Assembly: GCA_943788935.1 (NCBI GenBank)
Contig: CALSSE010000017.1
Span: forward strand, 1-64,000
Length of the DNA: 64,000 nt
Direction of reading: 5' to 3'
From: an uncultured bacterium
Lineage (GTDB): Bacteria; Myxococcota_A; Bradymonadia; UBA7976; VGTA01
Positions 17,115-26,438 of this stretch are shown here, piece after piece. Position 1 is the first letter of the stretch. Each line of letters opens with the position of its first letter. The notes below the pieces were generated by a model that saw nothing but the letters and a program-made list of their open reading frames with translations, made no database searches and had not been told where the DNA came from. The position numbers were made by a program, and so were the translations under genes.

Positions 17115-18020
17115 ATGATCAAGCTGACCCCAATAGAGATTGAGAGACATCAGTTCAAAACAGTGTGGCGTGGATATGATCCCGATGAGGTGAGAGCCTT
17201 CCTCGCTCAGGTCTCTCATCAACTGACCACTCTCGTCCGTGAGCAAGAGAAGGCTGAGGAGGTCTTAGCTCTCAAGGCTCAGCGCTTAGAGCAAGTAGAA
17301 GACTATGAAATTCGGCTGCGTGATGCTCTACTCGCTGCGAGCGCTCTCGCTGAGCAGACTCGCGAAGAGGCGAAAAGAGAAGCTGAGCTCATGGTTCGAG
17401 AAGCCGAGGTGCGCGCGGATCAGATTCTTAAGAATGGTCGACAGGCCTTACAGAATATTATGAGCGAGACTCAATCTCTGAAGAGACAGCGTGAGCGACT
17501 CAACGTAGAGCTGAGGTCGGTCGTTGAGTCTCATTTGAGGATGCTCGAGAATCAAGAGGAGAACCTCAAGAATACTCAGACTCAGTGGCGTAAAGAAGAA
17601 GATCAGTGGCGAGAGATGACGAGTTCACTCTTCCAAAGAGATGATCAAGAGTCACTCTCTTCAGCGGCTGATGGAGACGCTCTATTAGAGGCTCGAGAGT
17701 TGACGCTCGCCCTCGGGAGTTCTCTCGGTGAGGAAGAGGATAGCCCCTCAACGTCAATCGATAGCGCCGAGTCAGCAGAGCTGCTCACGCCGAGTCTCCC
17801 CGAGCCGCTGACTAGTCGTCCTCTCGCAGAGAGTCGTCTAGCGAAATCAGAGAATGCCAAGGTTAACTTAAGCGCCCGAGCCACATTGCCTATCGCCAGA
17901 CCCTCAAGTCCCCCAGAGGCAGGAGACCCGAGCTCTGAACACTCAGGATTGGCGAAGTTACAGCGAGTCCTCTCTGAGGTGCCTCGCAAGGTCGATGAGC
18001 CCGGCTCAAGAGATGGCTGA
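17115..18020 (+). CDS. DivIVA-domain coiled-coil protein
   Basis: A 301-residue cytoplasmic protein. Residues 1-60 match the DivIVA membrane-curvature domain (KLTPIEIERHQF, RGYDPDEVRAFL). Residues 25-170 are a charged coiled coil, and the last 110 residues are a Ser/Pro/Glu-rich disordered tail. DivIVA-family proteins mark poles or septa and recruit other proteins. GGAG lies before the ATG. Position after proC and before a murein hydrolase suggests a cell-envelope or division role, but that is inference. Confidence 0.88.
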   Translation: MIKLTPIEIERHQFKTVWRGYDPDEVRAFLAQVSHQLTTLVREQEKAEEVLALKAQRLEQVEDYEIRLRDALLAASALAEQTREEAKREAELMVREAEVRADQILKNGRQALQNIMSETQSLKRQRERLNVELRSVVESHLRMLENQEENLKNTQTQWRKEEDQWREMTSSLFQRDDQESLSSAADGDALLEARELTLALGSSLGEEEDSPSTSIDSAESAELLTPSLPEPLTSRPLAESRLAKSENAKVNLSARATLPIARPSSPPEAGDPSSEHSGLAKLQRVLSEVPRKVDEPGSRDG

Positions 18021-18085
18021 GCTGCGAGGAGATGAAGAGAGCTTGAGTCTTTCTTGGAGAGAGGTTGAGGAGACGAGTATACATC

Positions 18086-19198
18086 ATGTATTTATTTAAG
18101 AGCAGGTTGATCACGCTTTTGGCTCTCTCCCTCTTCTTTATCTGTTTCTCTCTACTCTCCCTCTTCATCATCGACGCTCCTCAGTCTGTTCAAGCGGCTC
18201 CTGCATGGACCAGCGCTTCGACGGTGAGCGATGGGGTACCTCAGAGTATTGGCGGTTATGCTAGCGGGTGCTTACAAGGGGGCTCACTCTTGCCCCAACA
18301 GGGGAGTGGTTATGAGAGTATTCGTCGTTATCGCAATCGATATTATGCACATCCCGCGACCATTCATTTACTCGAAGACCTTGGGCGAGAGGTAGAGCGC
18401 GCAGGTCTACTCCCCATGGAGATTGGTGACCTCTCTCAGCCTCGAGGAGGGCGGATGAAATATGGGCATCGTAGTCATCAGAGCGGACTTGATGCTGACA
18501 TTTGGTTTGGGGGAGACCCCGCTTATCGCGAGGGGGAGGGCCGTCAACGGAAGCGACGAGTTAAGCGTAAAGCGAAGTCTAAGCGATGGTCAGCAAAGAC
18601 ACTGAGACGAGCGCTCTTTGACGTGGACCACCCTAGCGCGGTGAAGGGATGGCGAGAGACCCTAGATAAGAAGGTGTGGTCTACTCGTCATGAGCAGCTC
18701 TTGAAGAGGGCGGCGAATCGGCCAGAGGTAGCGAGAATATTTGTTCATTTTCGTATTAAAGAGAAGATGTGTGAGGTGTATCGGTCAGAATCGAAGGCTC
18801 GAGATGACACTGCTCGAGATGACACTGCTCGAGAGGTCGCCGAAGAACAGACCCTTTGGCTACGGAAACTCCGTCCATGGTATGGACATCATCAACATTT
18901 CCATATTCGGCTTCATTGTCCTCCGGGGAGCCCTGAGTGTGACAATCAAGGCCCTCTCCCTAAAGGTCTTGGGTGCGAGGGGCTTGAGTGGTTCTCTAAG
19001 CGAGAGAAGAAGGAGCGTAAGCGAGCCGCTAAGAAAGCAGAAGACAAAGAGATCGCACGACGCGCCACGCTCTCTGCTAGAGAGCTCAAAGCGCTTAAGG
19101 TCGCTGAGGCTAAGGAGAAGAGGGTACGATCCGCAGCTGCAGTGGAGCGTCAAGAGCTGTTGATGAGACGTTGCCGACATCTCGGCCCCTCTCGTTAA
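18086..19198 (+). CDS. MepA-like murein endopeptidase, exported
   Basis: A 370-residue periplasmic peptidase of the penicillin-insensitive murein endopeptidase family, which cleaves D-Ala-meso-DAP cross-links. ATG 18086 gives a signal peptide ending SVQAA; a TTG at 18065 is an alternative start. The LAS zinc motif is H128-H131-D136 (GHRSHQSGLDAD), with a later IFVHFRIK block and the terminal KLRPWYGHHQHFHIRL motif carrying the last zinc His. The Cys-rich tail CPPGSPECDNQGP is typical. Compared with E. coli MepA (about 274 residues) it has a basic insertion after DIWFGGDP and a Lys/Arg-rich C-terminal extension. It contains a duplicated ARDDT unit (15 bp). Confidence 0.92.
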   Translation: MYLFKSRLITLLALSLFFICFSLLSLFIIDAPQSVQAAPAWTSASTVSDGVPQSIGGYASGCLQGGSLLPQQGSGYESIRRYRNRYYAHPATIHLLEDLGREVERAGLLPMEIGDLSQPRGGRMKYGHRSHQSGLDADIWFGGDPAYREGEGRQRKRRVKRKAKSKRWSAKTLRRALFDVDHPSAVKGWRETLDKKVWSTRHEQLLKRAANRPEVARIFVHFRIKEKMCEVYRSESKARDDTARDDTAREVAEEQTLWLRKLRPWYGHHQHFHIRLHCPPGSPECDNQGPLPKGLGCEGLEWFSKREKKERKRAAKKAEDKEIARRATLSARELKALKVAEAKEKRVRSAAAVERQELLMRRCRHLGPSR

Positions 19199-19212
19199 GT
19201 CTCTTAACTAAT

Positions 19213-19248
19213 CTTTAGCCCTCGGCTGACCTTTAGCCCTCGGCTGAC
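19213..19248. repeat. 18-bp duplication across the stop codon of ttcA
   Basis: Two exact copies of CTTTAGCCCTCGGCTGAC. The ttcA stop (TAA on the minus strand, 19233-19235) lies in one copy, so a second in-frame-type stop segment follows it. Confidence 0.9.
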
Positions 19249-20096
19249 CCTCGGGCCACGAAGTCGAAGGAGAGCGGTGTTCCCTCTCCATAGACCGCCT
19301 CCCTCACCGAGGCATAGAGCTCGGGCTGAGTGTCGCTGAGGCCTTGAAGGAGCTGTTTTAGATCCCGTCTTTTAGCGTCTGGGAAGCTGTCACACACCGG
19401 ACAGGGGACTGGAGCTAAGCCGCTTTGATCAACCCAGGCCTCAATCTTTCGCTCCTCAACGAGCAGGCAAGGACGAATGGTCGCCACTGGAAGATCAGAG
19501 GCGGGGGTGAGTGGCTTAAGCGGCTCGAGTCGTCGCCCGAAGAGCAGGTTGAGCATAAAGGTCTCGAGAGCATCATCGAGGTGATGCCCGAGGGCGAGCT
19601 TATTAAAGCCATTCTCAGCACACCATTGGTTAAGGATCCCTCGCCTCATCCGTCCGCAGACCGCACAGGGGATCTGTCCGGGCTTGAGCTGACGCTGAAC
19701 AACTGACCATGTATCCCGAGAGATGATCTCGCAGTGGACGCCGAGCACTTCGAGATTGGCATTAAATTGAGCCCTCTCAAAGCCAGGTTGGTGCTGGTCG
19801 AGATGGATCACCTGAAGATCAAACTCATAATCTGCTCGTCGCTGTAGCGCTTGTAGAGCGGTGATCATGAGCAGTGAATCTTTACCACCCGAATACCCCA
19901 CTGCGACTCGATCTCCTCGCTCGATGAGTCCAAAGCGTTGGCAGGCTTCATGGACGAGTTTCATGACACTCTGAGAGGGGGATAGCTCACTCCGCTGAAT
20001 CGAGAGTGGAGAGAGAGACATCGGGAGTGGAGAGAGAGGCATCGGGAGTTCACTTAATACAGGTACGGGGGTCGGCGTAGGGAAAGACTCGGTCAT
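19233..20096 (-). CDS. ttcA: tRNA 2-thiocytidine synthase TtcA-like
   Basis: A 287-residue ATP pyrophosphatase-fold enzyme that should thiolate C32 of tRNA. The PP-loop SGGKDS is at 69-74. The iron-sulfur/sulfur-transfer cysteines are C144 and C147 (CAVC) with C232 and C235 (CPVC) near the C-terminus; GHHLDDALETFMLN is the family block. The first 40 residues are a Pro/Leu/Ser-rich repetitive extension (PMPLSPLPMSLSPL, from a 21-bp duplication) absent from E. coli TtcA, so the true start may be an internal ATG near residue 45. Confidence 0.9.
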   Translation of the reverse strand: MTESFPTPTPVPVLSELPMPLSPLPMSLSPLSIQRSELSPSQSVMKLVHEACQRFGLIERGDRVAVGYSGGKDSLLMITALQALQRRADYEFDLQVIHLDQHQPGFERAQFNANLEVLGVHCEIISRDTWSVVQRQLKPGQIPCAVCGRMRRGILNQWCAENGFNKLALGHHLDDALETFMLNLLFGRRLEPLKPLTPASDLPVATIRPCLLVEERKIEAWVDQSGLAPVPCPVCDSFPDAKRRDLKQLLQGLSDTQPELYASVREAVYGEGTPLSFDFVARGSAEG

Positions 20097-20160
20097 CTTT
20101 TCTTCTCACTTGGTTAGGAGGGCGACTCATCGATGGAATGTCGGCCTAGACTAAAACCTA

Positions 20161-20233
20161 AAGTGAGCTCTATTTCAAGTTTGAGTGAGCTCTATGTCAA
20201 GTTTGAATGAGCTCTATTTTAAGTTTGAATGAG
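20161..20233. repeat. 22-bp tandem repeat, 3 copies plus partial
   Basis: Imperfect copies of GARTGAGCTCTATTTCAAGTTT between ttcA and the oxidase gene (both minus strand). The unit is not a multiple of 3 and contains GAGCTC. Confidence 0.9.
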
Positions 20234-20279
20234 CCAATGATGGGTATCTAGAGCGACACCTTGGTGTCATCACTTGAGA

Positions 20280-21428
20280 TCAAGACCTCAGCGCTTTTGT
20301 GACCCACTCAGCGATCGCTAAGCAAGACGTTAAGCCCGGTGACTCGATCCCCATGAGGTGAACAAGGCCCTCTACTTGATGCTCTTGGGGACCGATGAGC
20401 TGAAAGTCACTCTCTGCTTCTCCACGCTGAGTGACCTTCACCCTCATGCCGGCATAATCGGGCGCGATTGATTCGCTAGGCACTGCAGGCCAATACTTTT
20501 GAATGGAGCTAATAAAGAGAGCTCGGCTCTCTTCTGAAACGTGATAGGAGAGCTCGGTGCGGAGGGTATCCCATGATAAATTTTCTTGCCAAAGGACATC
20601 AGGTCCAAAGCGAGCTCTTCCCTGTAAGTCGAGAGTGAGATGAATCCCGAGTCCACCTCGCTCGGGGAGTGGGTAGATGAGCCGATCGGTAGGCGAGCGA
20701 CCTCGCAGCGTCCAATATCGACCGAGGGCATAAGCGGTCTCATAGCGCATAGGTGACCGTTCACCTAACCTTCCCCACCACTGAGTCGCCCACAAGCCTG
20801 CGGCGTTAATGAGTTCTTCACAGCGTAAAGTGAAGGTCACCCCATCGGCAGAAGTCTTCAGCCAGACCTTGAACCCTCCACTGGCGATCGGATCTATGTC
20901 GATCACCTCGTGATGGGTGAGCGCCTCTCCACCAGCCCCGACGACCTCACGACGTAGCGTCTTAATCAGTTGGTGACTATCGAGGATACCCGTCTGTGTG
21001 GAATGAAGTGCGCCCCCCGTAGAGTGAAGCCATGGCTCCTCTCGTCTAGTCTCTCGAGCGGTGAGGAGACTAAGGCCTTCGACGCCGTTCTCTCGTCCTT
21101 GTTTCCATAGTTCTTCTAACCCTGCAGACTCCGTAGGAGACGTGGCGACCACCCATTTGCCGCAGCGATGATGTTTGACGCCGCGTGACTCCAAATAGGG
21201 ATAGAGGAGGCGCCGACCACGCACACAAAAATGAGCTTTATGAGAGCCTCGTGGATAATAAAAACCTCCATGGATCACCTCCGAGTTACGGGAGCTGCTG
21301 TGCACTCCCCACTCTGATTCTCTCTCTATTACCCACAGGCCTTCGCCTCCCCTCTCGACGGCGAGAGCTTGAGCGACGGCGAGCCCGATCACCCCTCCCC
21401 CTATCACTAGCGTCTTGACTTGTAGCAT
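20280..21428 (-). CDS. FAD-dependent oxidoreductase, L-2-hydroxyglutarate oxidase-like
   Basis: A 382-residue DAO-fold flavoenzyme. The N-terminal FAD motif GGGVIGLAVAQAL (about 10-22), a Glu at the end of the second strand (VIERE) and the LhgO/L2HGDH signature SSSRNSEVIHGGFYYP near 50-65 are clear, with an N-A-A-G-L-W block later. It would oxidise L-2-hydroxyglutarate or a similar 2-hydroxyacid, probably passing electrons to quinone. Start ATG 21428 has GGAGAGAGAG at proper distance. Its leader contains four copies of a 20-22-bp repeat, each carrying an RBS and an ATG. Confidence 0.85.
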   Translation of the reverse strand: MLQVKTLVIGGGVIGLAVAQALAVERGGEGLWVIERESEWGVHSSSRNSEVIHGGFYYPRGSHKAHFCVRGRRLLYPYLESRGVKHHRCGKWVVATSPTESAGLEELWKQGRENGVEGLSLLTARETRREEPWLHSTGGALHSTQTGILDSHQLIKTLRREVVGAGGEALTHHEVIDIDPIASGGFKVWLKTSADGVTFTLRCEELINAAGLWATQWWGRLGERSPMRYETAYALGRYWTLRGRSPTDRLIYPLPERGGLGIHLTLDLQGRARFGPDVLWQENLSWDTLRTELSYHVSEESRALFISSIQKYWPAVPSESIAPDYAGMRVKVTQRGEAESDFQLIGPQEHQVEGLVHLMGIESPGLTSCLAIAEWVTKALRS

Positions 21429-21510
21429 CACTCTCTCTCCACAGAATCATCACTCTCTCCACAGAATCATCACTCTCTCCACAGAATCATCACTCTCTCC
21501 ACAGAATCAT
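21429..21510 (-). repeat. Tandem RBS-start codon repeat upstream of the oxidase gene
   Basis: Four head-to-tail units of ATGATTCTGTGGAGAGAGTG on the minus strand; the gene-proximal one has two extra bases. Each unit contains an ATG and a GGAGAGAG placed to serve the next ATG. Each complete unit encodes MILWRE and stops at TGA, overlapping the next ATG as TGATG. Confidence 0.85.
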
Positions 21511-21634
21511 CACGCCTACACGATCGGCGAGAGAGCTCACTCTATAGTGGACGAACTTGGATTTCTCTCCTGTTTAGAATACTATATATTTCTTGTCTAT
21601 GCTTAGGATGACTCTCTTATCTAGAGGAGGCGAC

Positions 21635-21949
21635 ATGATGTCTCAAGATGATCCGAGCTGTCCGCTCTGTCTCCGTCCTATCCCTAATGATGTCTTGCAG
21701 AGTCTTCATCATCTGATCCCGAAGCTCAAGGGGGGAAAGGGAGGAGAGACTGTCCTCCTTCATCATGTCTGTCACAAAGAGATCCATGCTACCTTGAGTG
21801 AGGCGGAGCTCGCCACAGAATATCACACCATCGAGCGACTCAGAGCGCACCCTCGATTAGAGAAGTTCATTTTTTGGGTCGCCAAGCGCCCCCCCGAATT
21901 TAATTCCCGAGTTCCCAGTCATCGCAAGAAGAGGCGACGCGCCCGATAA
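21635..21949 (+). CDS. Small HNH endonuclease-like protein
   Basis: About 104 residues. One zinc pair is CPLC near the N-terminus; HHLIPKLKGGKGG and LLHHVCHKEIHA form the HNH motif with a His-His pair, a Cys and a terminal His. A basic tail ends RKKRRRAR. Proteins of this size are usually stand-alone HNH nucleases with poorly known roles. GAGGAGG lies 4 nt before ATG ATG (7 from the second ATG), so either Met can start; a longer in-frame start at 21593 has no RBS. It is followed 19 bp later by the hydroxylase gene. Confidence 0.82.
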   Translation: MMSQDDPSCPLCLRPIPNDVLQSLHHLIPKLKGGKGGETVLLHHVCHKEIHATLSEAELATEYHTIERLRAHPRLEKFIFWVAKRPPEFNSRVPSHRKKRRRAR

Positions 21950-21968
21950 CTCGATTTACGGAGCACCT

Positions 21969-23222
21969 ATGACCGACCAATCTTCATCTCTCGTCGTTTT
22001 TTTGATCGCTATTCCGGTGTTTATACTCACTATCGCCCTCGAGTGGTGGTTCGCTCGTCATCGACACGAAGAGCGGCTCTATGATGTCGCCGACACCATG
22101 ACTAACCTCCATCTCGGTTCAGGTCAGCTGCTCATCGGTGCGGTCACCAAAGCGCCCCTTTTGGTGCTCTATCATTGGGTTTATACTCAGAGCACCTCAT
22201 GGGGCGTACCCTCATGGGACACTCAACAGTGGTGGGTGTGGTTGCTCGGGTTTTTAGTGATGGACTGTGCTTATTATTGGTTCCATCGCTTCAGTCATGA
22301 GGTTAATTTCTTATGGGCGGCTCACGCGGTTCATCATCAGAGCGAATATTACAACCTCTCGGTCGCTCTCCGTCAGTCATGGATTCAACAGCTCTACTCA
22401 GGGGTCTTCTATATCCCTCTCGCCCTCTTAGGGATCCCGACGGCGATGTTTTTTATGCTCAACGCCATGAACACGCTCTCTCAATATTGGATCCACACCC
22501 GACTCATCGACCGAATCGGTCCCTTAGAGGCAGTGCTCAACACGCCCTCACATCATCGGGTGCATCATGGGACAGATGATCCTTATGTGGATAAGAACTA
22601 TGCTGGGGCGCTGATTATTTGGGATAAGATGTTTGGGACCTTCACCGCCGAGACGACGACACCTCGCTTTGGGGTGATCAAGCCGCTGCGGAGCTGGAAT
22701 CCAGCGTGGGCAAACCTTGATGTTTGGGGGTTAATGTGGCGGAGGATGCGTCATGGAGGGATGACCTTTGCTCAATCATTGAGCTTACCCTTCAGGGCCC
22801 CCGCTTGGCAGGCGGAGGGTGAGTCTCCGCTAGCGATTAAGTTACGCACCGAGAGCGACTATGAGCTGTTCTCCGCTCGTCATGAGCAGCTCATGATTTA
22901 CGCGAGCGTGCTGGGGGTGATCGACATCAGCCTCGGCTCAGTTTTGATCGCCTTCGCGCCCTCGATGAGCTCGCTGAACGTCGCTCTTTCGGTAGGGGCG
23001 ATCATTGGATCGGCGGTGATTCATAACGCTTTACTCGAGGGGCGTCCATGGTCGATCAGCGCTGAGTGGCTGCGAATAGGGCTCTTGGCTCTTGGTCTCG
23101 CTTACGCTTATGCGCAGGGCTTAGCGCTGAGTTGGATCGGTGGTGGAGCGGCACTCTTGGCGCTACAGATGGTCTTTTTTATGACTCAAACGCGAGGCCT
23201 CAGCGCCTCGCCTGATCGCTAA
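21969..23222 (+). CDS. Fatty acid hydroxylase/sterol desaturase family membrane protein
   Basis: A 417-residue integral-membrane diiron enzyme. The conserved eight-His pattern is present as HRFSH, HAVHH and HHRVHHG, with DPYVDKNYAG following, as in alkylglycerol monooxygenase-like members. Membrane segments flank these (for example residues 10-28, 85-105, 150-175), and about 100 extra residues at the C-terminus hold three more. It probably oxidises a lipid; substrate unknown. GGAG precedes ATG. It is likely co-transcribed with the HNH gene. Confidence 0.87.
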   Translation: MTDQSSSLVVFLIAIPVFILTIALEWWFARHRHEERLYDVADTMTNLHLGSGQLLIGAVTKAPLLVLYHWVYTQSTSWGVPSWDTQQWWVWLLGFLVMDCAYYWFHRFSHEVNFLWAAHAVHHQSEYYNLSVALRQSWIQQLYSGVFYIPLALLGIPTAMFFMLNAMNTLSQYWIHTRLIDRIGPLEAVLNTPSHHRVHHGTDDPYVDKNYAGALIIWDKMFGTFTAETTTPRFGVIKPLRSWNPAWANLDVWGLMWRRMRHGGMTFAQSLSLPFRAPAWQAEGESPLAIKLRTESDYELFSARHEQLMIYASVLGVIDISLGSVLIAFAPSMSSLNVALSVGAIIGSAVIHNALLEGRPWSISAEWLRIGLLALGLAYAYAQGLALSWIGGGAALLALQMVFFMTQTRGLSASPDR

Positions 23223-23578
23223 TGGATAGCGGTATAGTTAACCTTAATCTCCACCCCCAAAAATGCGGTAATTATCTAGTCGCTCTCGATGTTTGAGGGC
23301 GGTCGATTTGAAGCTGGGATTATAATAAGTGTGGCGCCAATAAAGAGGGTGTGAGTGTGGCGCCCTCTTTGTGATGCTATTTCTAGTAAAGACACGATCT
23401 CCAATAGAAGTTAACTTGAGGAGATTAGTTACCAAGATAGATCTTTATCGCTACTTATATTAAGCGTACTTTGTGGACTACATAATTTATCATTTTTGCT
23501 TCTCTGCTTACTCTCTAGGTGTGAAGAGCGTTAGAATGACGGCGATAACTCTCCCTCACTCATAGGAAAGATCAAGAG
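23223..23578. other. Intergenic, 356 bp, no gene seen
   Basis: Between the hydroxylase and bestrophin genes. The short minus-strand frame here has no RBS or family features. The region is AT-rich toward 23480, where a promoter for the bestrophin gene may lie, but no convincing -35/-10 pair was found. Confidence 0.5.
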
Positions 23579-24502
23579 ATGTTTCTCAACTCCAAGGACC
23601 ACCCATATAAAGCCTCGCTCTTCCATATCTTTTGGAAATGGCAGAAGAACGCTCTTTTTATGTTCTTTGGCGCCTCACTCCTCATCGCCCTCCTTCATCA
23701 CTTTGAGGTGATCCCGAGCGGCGGAGTCTTCCCCTCCTTCCCCTTGGCGGTTATTGGTGGCGCGCTAGGCATCTTTGTTAGTTTTAGAAGCAATGCGGCC
23801 TATCAGCGTTGGTGGGAGGGTAGAAAACTTTGGGGACGACTCATAAACACCTCTCGGCACATCTGCACGCAAGCGATCGCTTATCTCCCTGCGGAGAAGG
23901 CTCAAGACATCGTTTATCGACAGATCACTTACGTACATGCGCTCCGCTGTGGGTTACGAGGAGAGGCTCTCCACCAAGATGAGCATCTCCTCCGCAATGT
24001 CGCGGACGATGAGCTAGAGTCACTGAAGGTCGCTACCAACCCCAACCACACTCTGCTCAATGCTCAGATGAAGCGCTTCGTCCAATGGCACAAAGAGGGC
24101 ATCCTCTCAGAGTTTCGGGTGAGTGATCTCGACAACAGTGTCCGTCAACTCTTAGATATCCAAGGGGGGAGTGAACGTATCAAGAAGACCCCATTCCCAC
24201 CTGCTTATGGCTTCTTAGCGACCCAGCTGACTAAGCTCTACTCTTGGCTCTTACCTCTCTGCTTGGTTCATGAGCTTGGTTGGTGGATCATTCCAGTTAA
24301 CATCGTGATCTGCATGTCTTTCCAGATGATCAATGAGGTCGGGCGAGTTCTCGAGAACCCCTTTGAGAATATTTGGCCTGCGCTCGCATTATCAGCGATG
24401 AGCCTCACGATTGAGCGAAATCTACGTCAAGCGCTCGGTGAGACAGATCTTCCCCCAGGTCAATCTCCACAAGAGGTTTTGTCCGGCCATGTCTTGATGT
24501 GA
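23579..24502 (+). CDS. Bestrophin family ion channel (UPF0187)
   Basis: A 307-residue inner-membrane protein. The bestrophin signature is visible in FVSFRSNAAYQRWWEGRKLWG (about residues 65-84), with membrane helices at about 24-42, 50-68, 225-245 and 250-270, and the C-terminal FENPFE-type block VLENPFENIWPAL. Bacterial bestrophins form pentameric channels, often for cations. Length matches the family. No functional partner is adjacent. Confidence 0.9.
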   Translation: MFLNSKDHPYKASLFHIFWKWQKNALFMFFGASLLIALLHHFEVIPSGGVFPSFPLAVIGGALGIFVSFRSNAAYQRWWEGRKLWGRLINTSRHICTQAIAYLPAEKAQDIVYRQITYVHALRCGLRGEALHQDEHLLRNVADDELESLKVATNPNHTLLNAQMKRFVQWHKEGILSEFRVSDLDNSVRQLLDIQGGSERIKKTPFPPAYGFLATQLTKLYSWLLPLCLVHELGWWIIPVNIVICMSFQMINEVGRVLENPFENIWPALALSAMSLTIERNLRQALGETDLPPGQSPQEVLSGHVLM

Positions 24503-24645
24503 GAAACTTCGGCGAGGTTAAGCGTTAAGCAGATTGACCTTCACCGCGAGTGATGAAAGACTGAATGAGCAACTGTTTACCGAAGTCATGTAGATGACAG
24601 ATCGAATGCTTAACAAGCACTCTATTCTAGCGCTTGGAGGTCACT

Positions 24646-26307
24646 GTGCAGCTCTATCGCTCTCGTTCTACATTTTTTGGGCGTTCACTCTCCTCCTCTC
24701 TCATAACCATGATCGGGCTGGTGGGTGGGCTCGTCGCCTGCGAGGGAGACCTAACAGAGAGCGTAGATGAGGAGGTCTCAGTCTGTGATGTCCTCCGCTG
24801 CTATGACAAGGTGTGCGCGCTGATTGATGGTCAACCGATGTGTATCTGTCCCGATGGACTCTATGATGATGGTTCGGGAGTCTGCCGCTCCGCTGACCTC
24901 CCGCTAGATCCCTGCTCCCCCTCTCCCTGCCCGCAGGATGAGCGGTGCGCCATCTTAGAGGGAGAGGTGAGCTGTTTATGTCCAGAAGGAGAGGTCCGAG
25001 ACGAGCGTGAACTCTGCGGTGTGGTTACAGAGCCCGACCAAGGACTAGAGCCCGACCAAGGACTAGAGCCCGACCAAGGACTAGAGCCCGACCAAGGACT
25101 AGAGCCCGACCAAGGACTAGAGCCCGACCAAGGACTAGAGCCCGACCAAGGACTAGAGCCCGACCAAGGACTAGAGCCCGACCAAGGATCAGAGCCCGAC
25201 CAAGGATCAGAGCCCGACCAAGGACTAGAGCCCGATCAAGGACTAGAGCCCGATCAAGGGCCCTTGGGTTTATGTCCCAATAGCCACTTTGAGGGCGATG
25301 AATTCGAGCCTAATGAGTGTCACACCGAGGCGACATCGATCGAGGCGATCACCCCTCAAGCACACAGTATCTCGCCAAGCGGCGATCATGATTGGTTCCG
25401 ACTCGACCCCGCTCCACAGCACATCTATCGCTTTGAGGTCGACCGAGACTCCCTCCCTAACGCGATCCTCTATCTCTACCAAGGTGAAGGCTTACGATAT
25501 ATCTACTCACAAAGCAGCACCTATGAGATCACTCATGAGGTGGAAGACGAGGGCCCTTATTATTATAAAGTGAGCGCTTACAATCAGAGGGGAACCGGAG
25601 ACTACACCGTGATCCTAAGTGATCTTGGGCCTGATGATCACGGTGATGTTCCCGCTGCCGCGACTCCACTTAACGTAGGCCAGGCACCACTGTTCGGTGA
25701 TGTTGAGACACGCGGAGATGACGATTGGTTTTCTTTTGAAGCCATCGCGGGGCGTATCTATCATTTCGCCCTCACTCGTGAGACGATCTCTAGCGCTTAT
25801 GTTTACCTCTACTATCCTGATGGACAGCGTATCGCCGAGTCACATAGTGACCCAGAGTCAATCACCTATGAGACCGATGAGAGTGGGCGATGGTATTATC
25901 GCGTCCGACATAGCTCAGGTAGTGGTATAGGGTCTTATCAACTCACCCTCGACGATGTAGGGGAAGATGATCATGGCGATGAGGAGGCGACGGCTACGCC
26001 TCTAGTCATGGATGGTCCGCTCATCTCGGGAGAGATCAAGACCCGAGGTGATCTCGATTACTTCTCGTTTGTCGCTCTCCTCAACCACAGCTACCGAGTC
26101 TCTTTAATCCCCATAAGCCTCAGTAGCTCCAATCTTCGCCTCTATGATCCAAGTGGCTCACGAGCGGCGATCTCCATTAGCTCAGTGCTCCTCTTTGAGG
26201 CTGATGAAGCCGGACAATGGACGATTCAAGTACGCCATCCAAGCAGCATTGGTACAGGGGAGTATGAAGTTCGAGTCGAGGACCTTGGGCTCATAGAGAC
26301 TCCATAA
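24646..26307 (+). CDS. Lipoprotein with EGF-like motifs, EPDQGL linker and three PPC-like domains
   Basis: About 553 residues. I choose GTG 24646 because GGAGG lies 5 nt upstream; the longer TTG start includes the RBS itself. The signal peptide ends in lipobox LVAC with lipid Cys32. Two short EGF-like Cys clusters follow (around CDVLRCYDKVC and CSPSPCPQDERC), then 13 copies of EPDQG[L/S] (18-bp unit). The rest is three repeats of about 95 residues with DHDWFRL/DDDWFSF/DLDYFSF starts and Y[Q/T]-[L/V] ends, as in bacterial pre-peptidase C-terminal (PPC) beta-sandwich domains. Probably an outer-surface protein; no enzyme domain seen. Confidence 0.82.
   Translation: MQLYRSRSTFFGRSLSSSLITMIGLVGGLVACEGDLTESVDEEVSVCDVLRCYDKVCALIDGQPMCICPDGLYDDGSGVCRSADLPLDPCSPSPCPQDERCAILEGEVSCLCPEGEVRDERELCGVVTEPDQGLEPDQGLEPDQGLEPDQGLEPDQGLEPDQGLEPDQGLEPDQGLEPDQGSEPDQGSEPDQGLEPDQGLEPDQGPLGLCPNSHFEGDEFEPNECHTEATSIEAITPQAHSISPSGDHDWFRLDPAPQHIYRFEVDRDSLPNAILYLYQGEGLRYIYSQSSTYEITHEVEDEGPYYYKVSAYNQRGTGDYTVILSDLGPDDHGDVPAAATPLNVGQAPLFGDVETRGDDDWFSFEAIAGRIYHFALTRETISSAYVYLYYPDGQRIAESHSDPESITYETDESGRWYYRVRHSSGSGIGSYQLTLDDVGEDDHGDEEATATPLVMDGPLISGEIKTRGDLDYFSFVALLNHSYRVSLIPISLSSSNLRLYDPSGSRAAISISSVLLFEADEAGQWTIQVRHPSSIGTGEYEVRVEDLGLIETP
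25030..25262. repeat. 18-bp in-frame repeat (EPDQGL), 13 copies
   Basis: Units GAGCCCGACCAAGGACTA with a few A/T and TCA variants, nearly identical in sequence. It forms the stalk between the EGF-like part and the PPC-like domains. Confidence 0.95.
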
Positions 26308-26438
26308 CTTGCTGCACGGTGACACTCGGGGGGGCTACTATGGGACCCTAGTGTAAGGTATCGAGAGTAGGGTACCCTAAAGTATTTAGCAGTGATCACG
26401 GCACAAAGAATGCCGACTCTCTTAGTATCCTGTCGAAG

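Noticed and set aside
21593..21634. Longer start for the HNH protein
   Set aside because: The extension contains the GAGGAGG ribosome site used by the downstream ATG.
26327..26385. Terminator between the PPC-like lipoprotein and merC
   Set aside because: GGGACCCTA and TAGGGTACCC can pair only with bulges, the loop is long and no T-run follows, so I did not call it.
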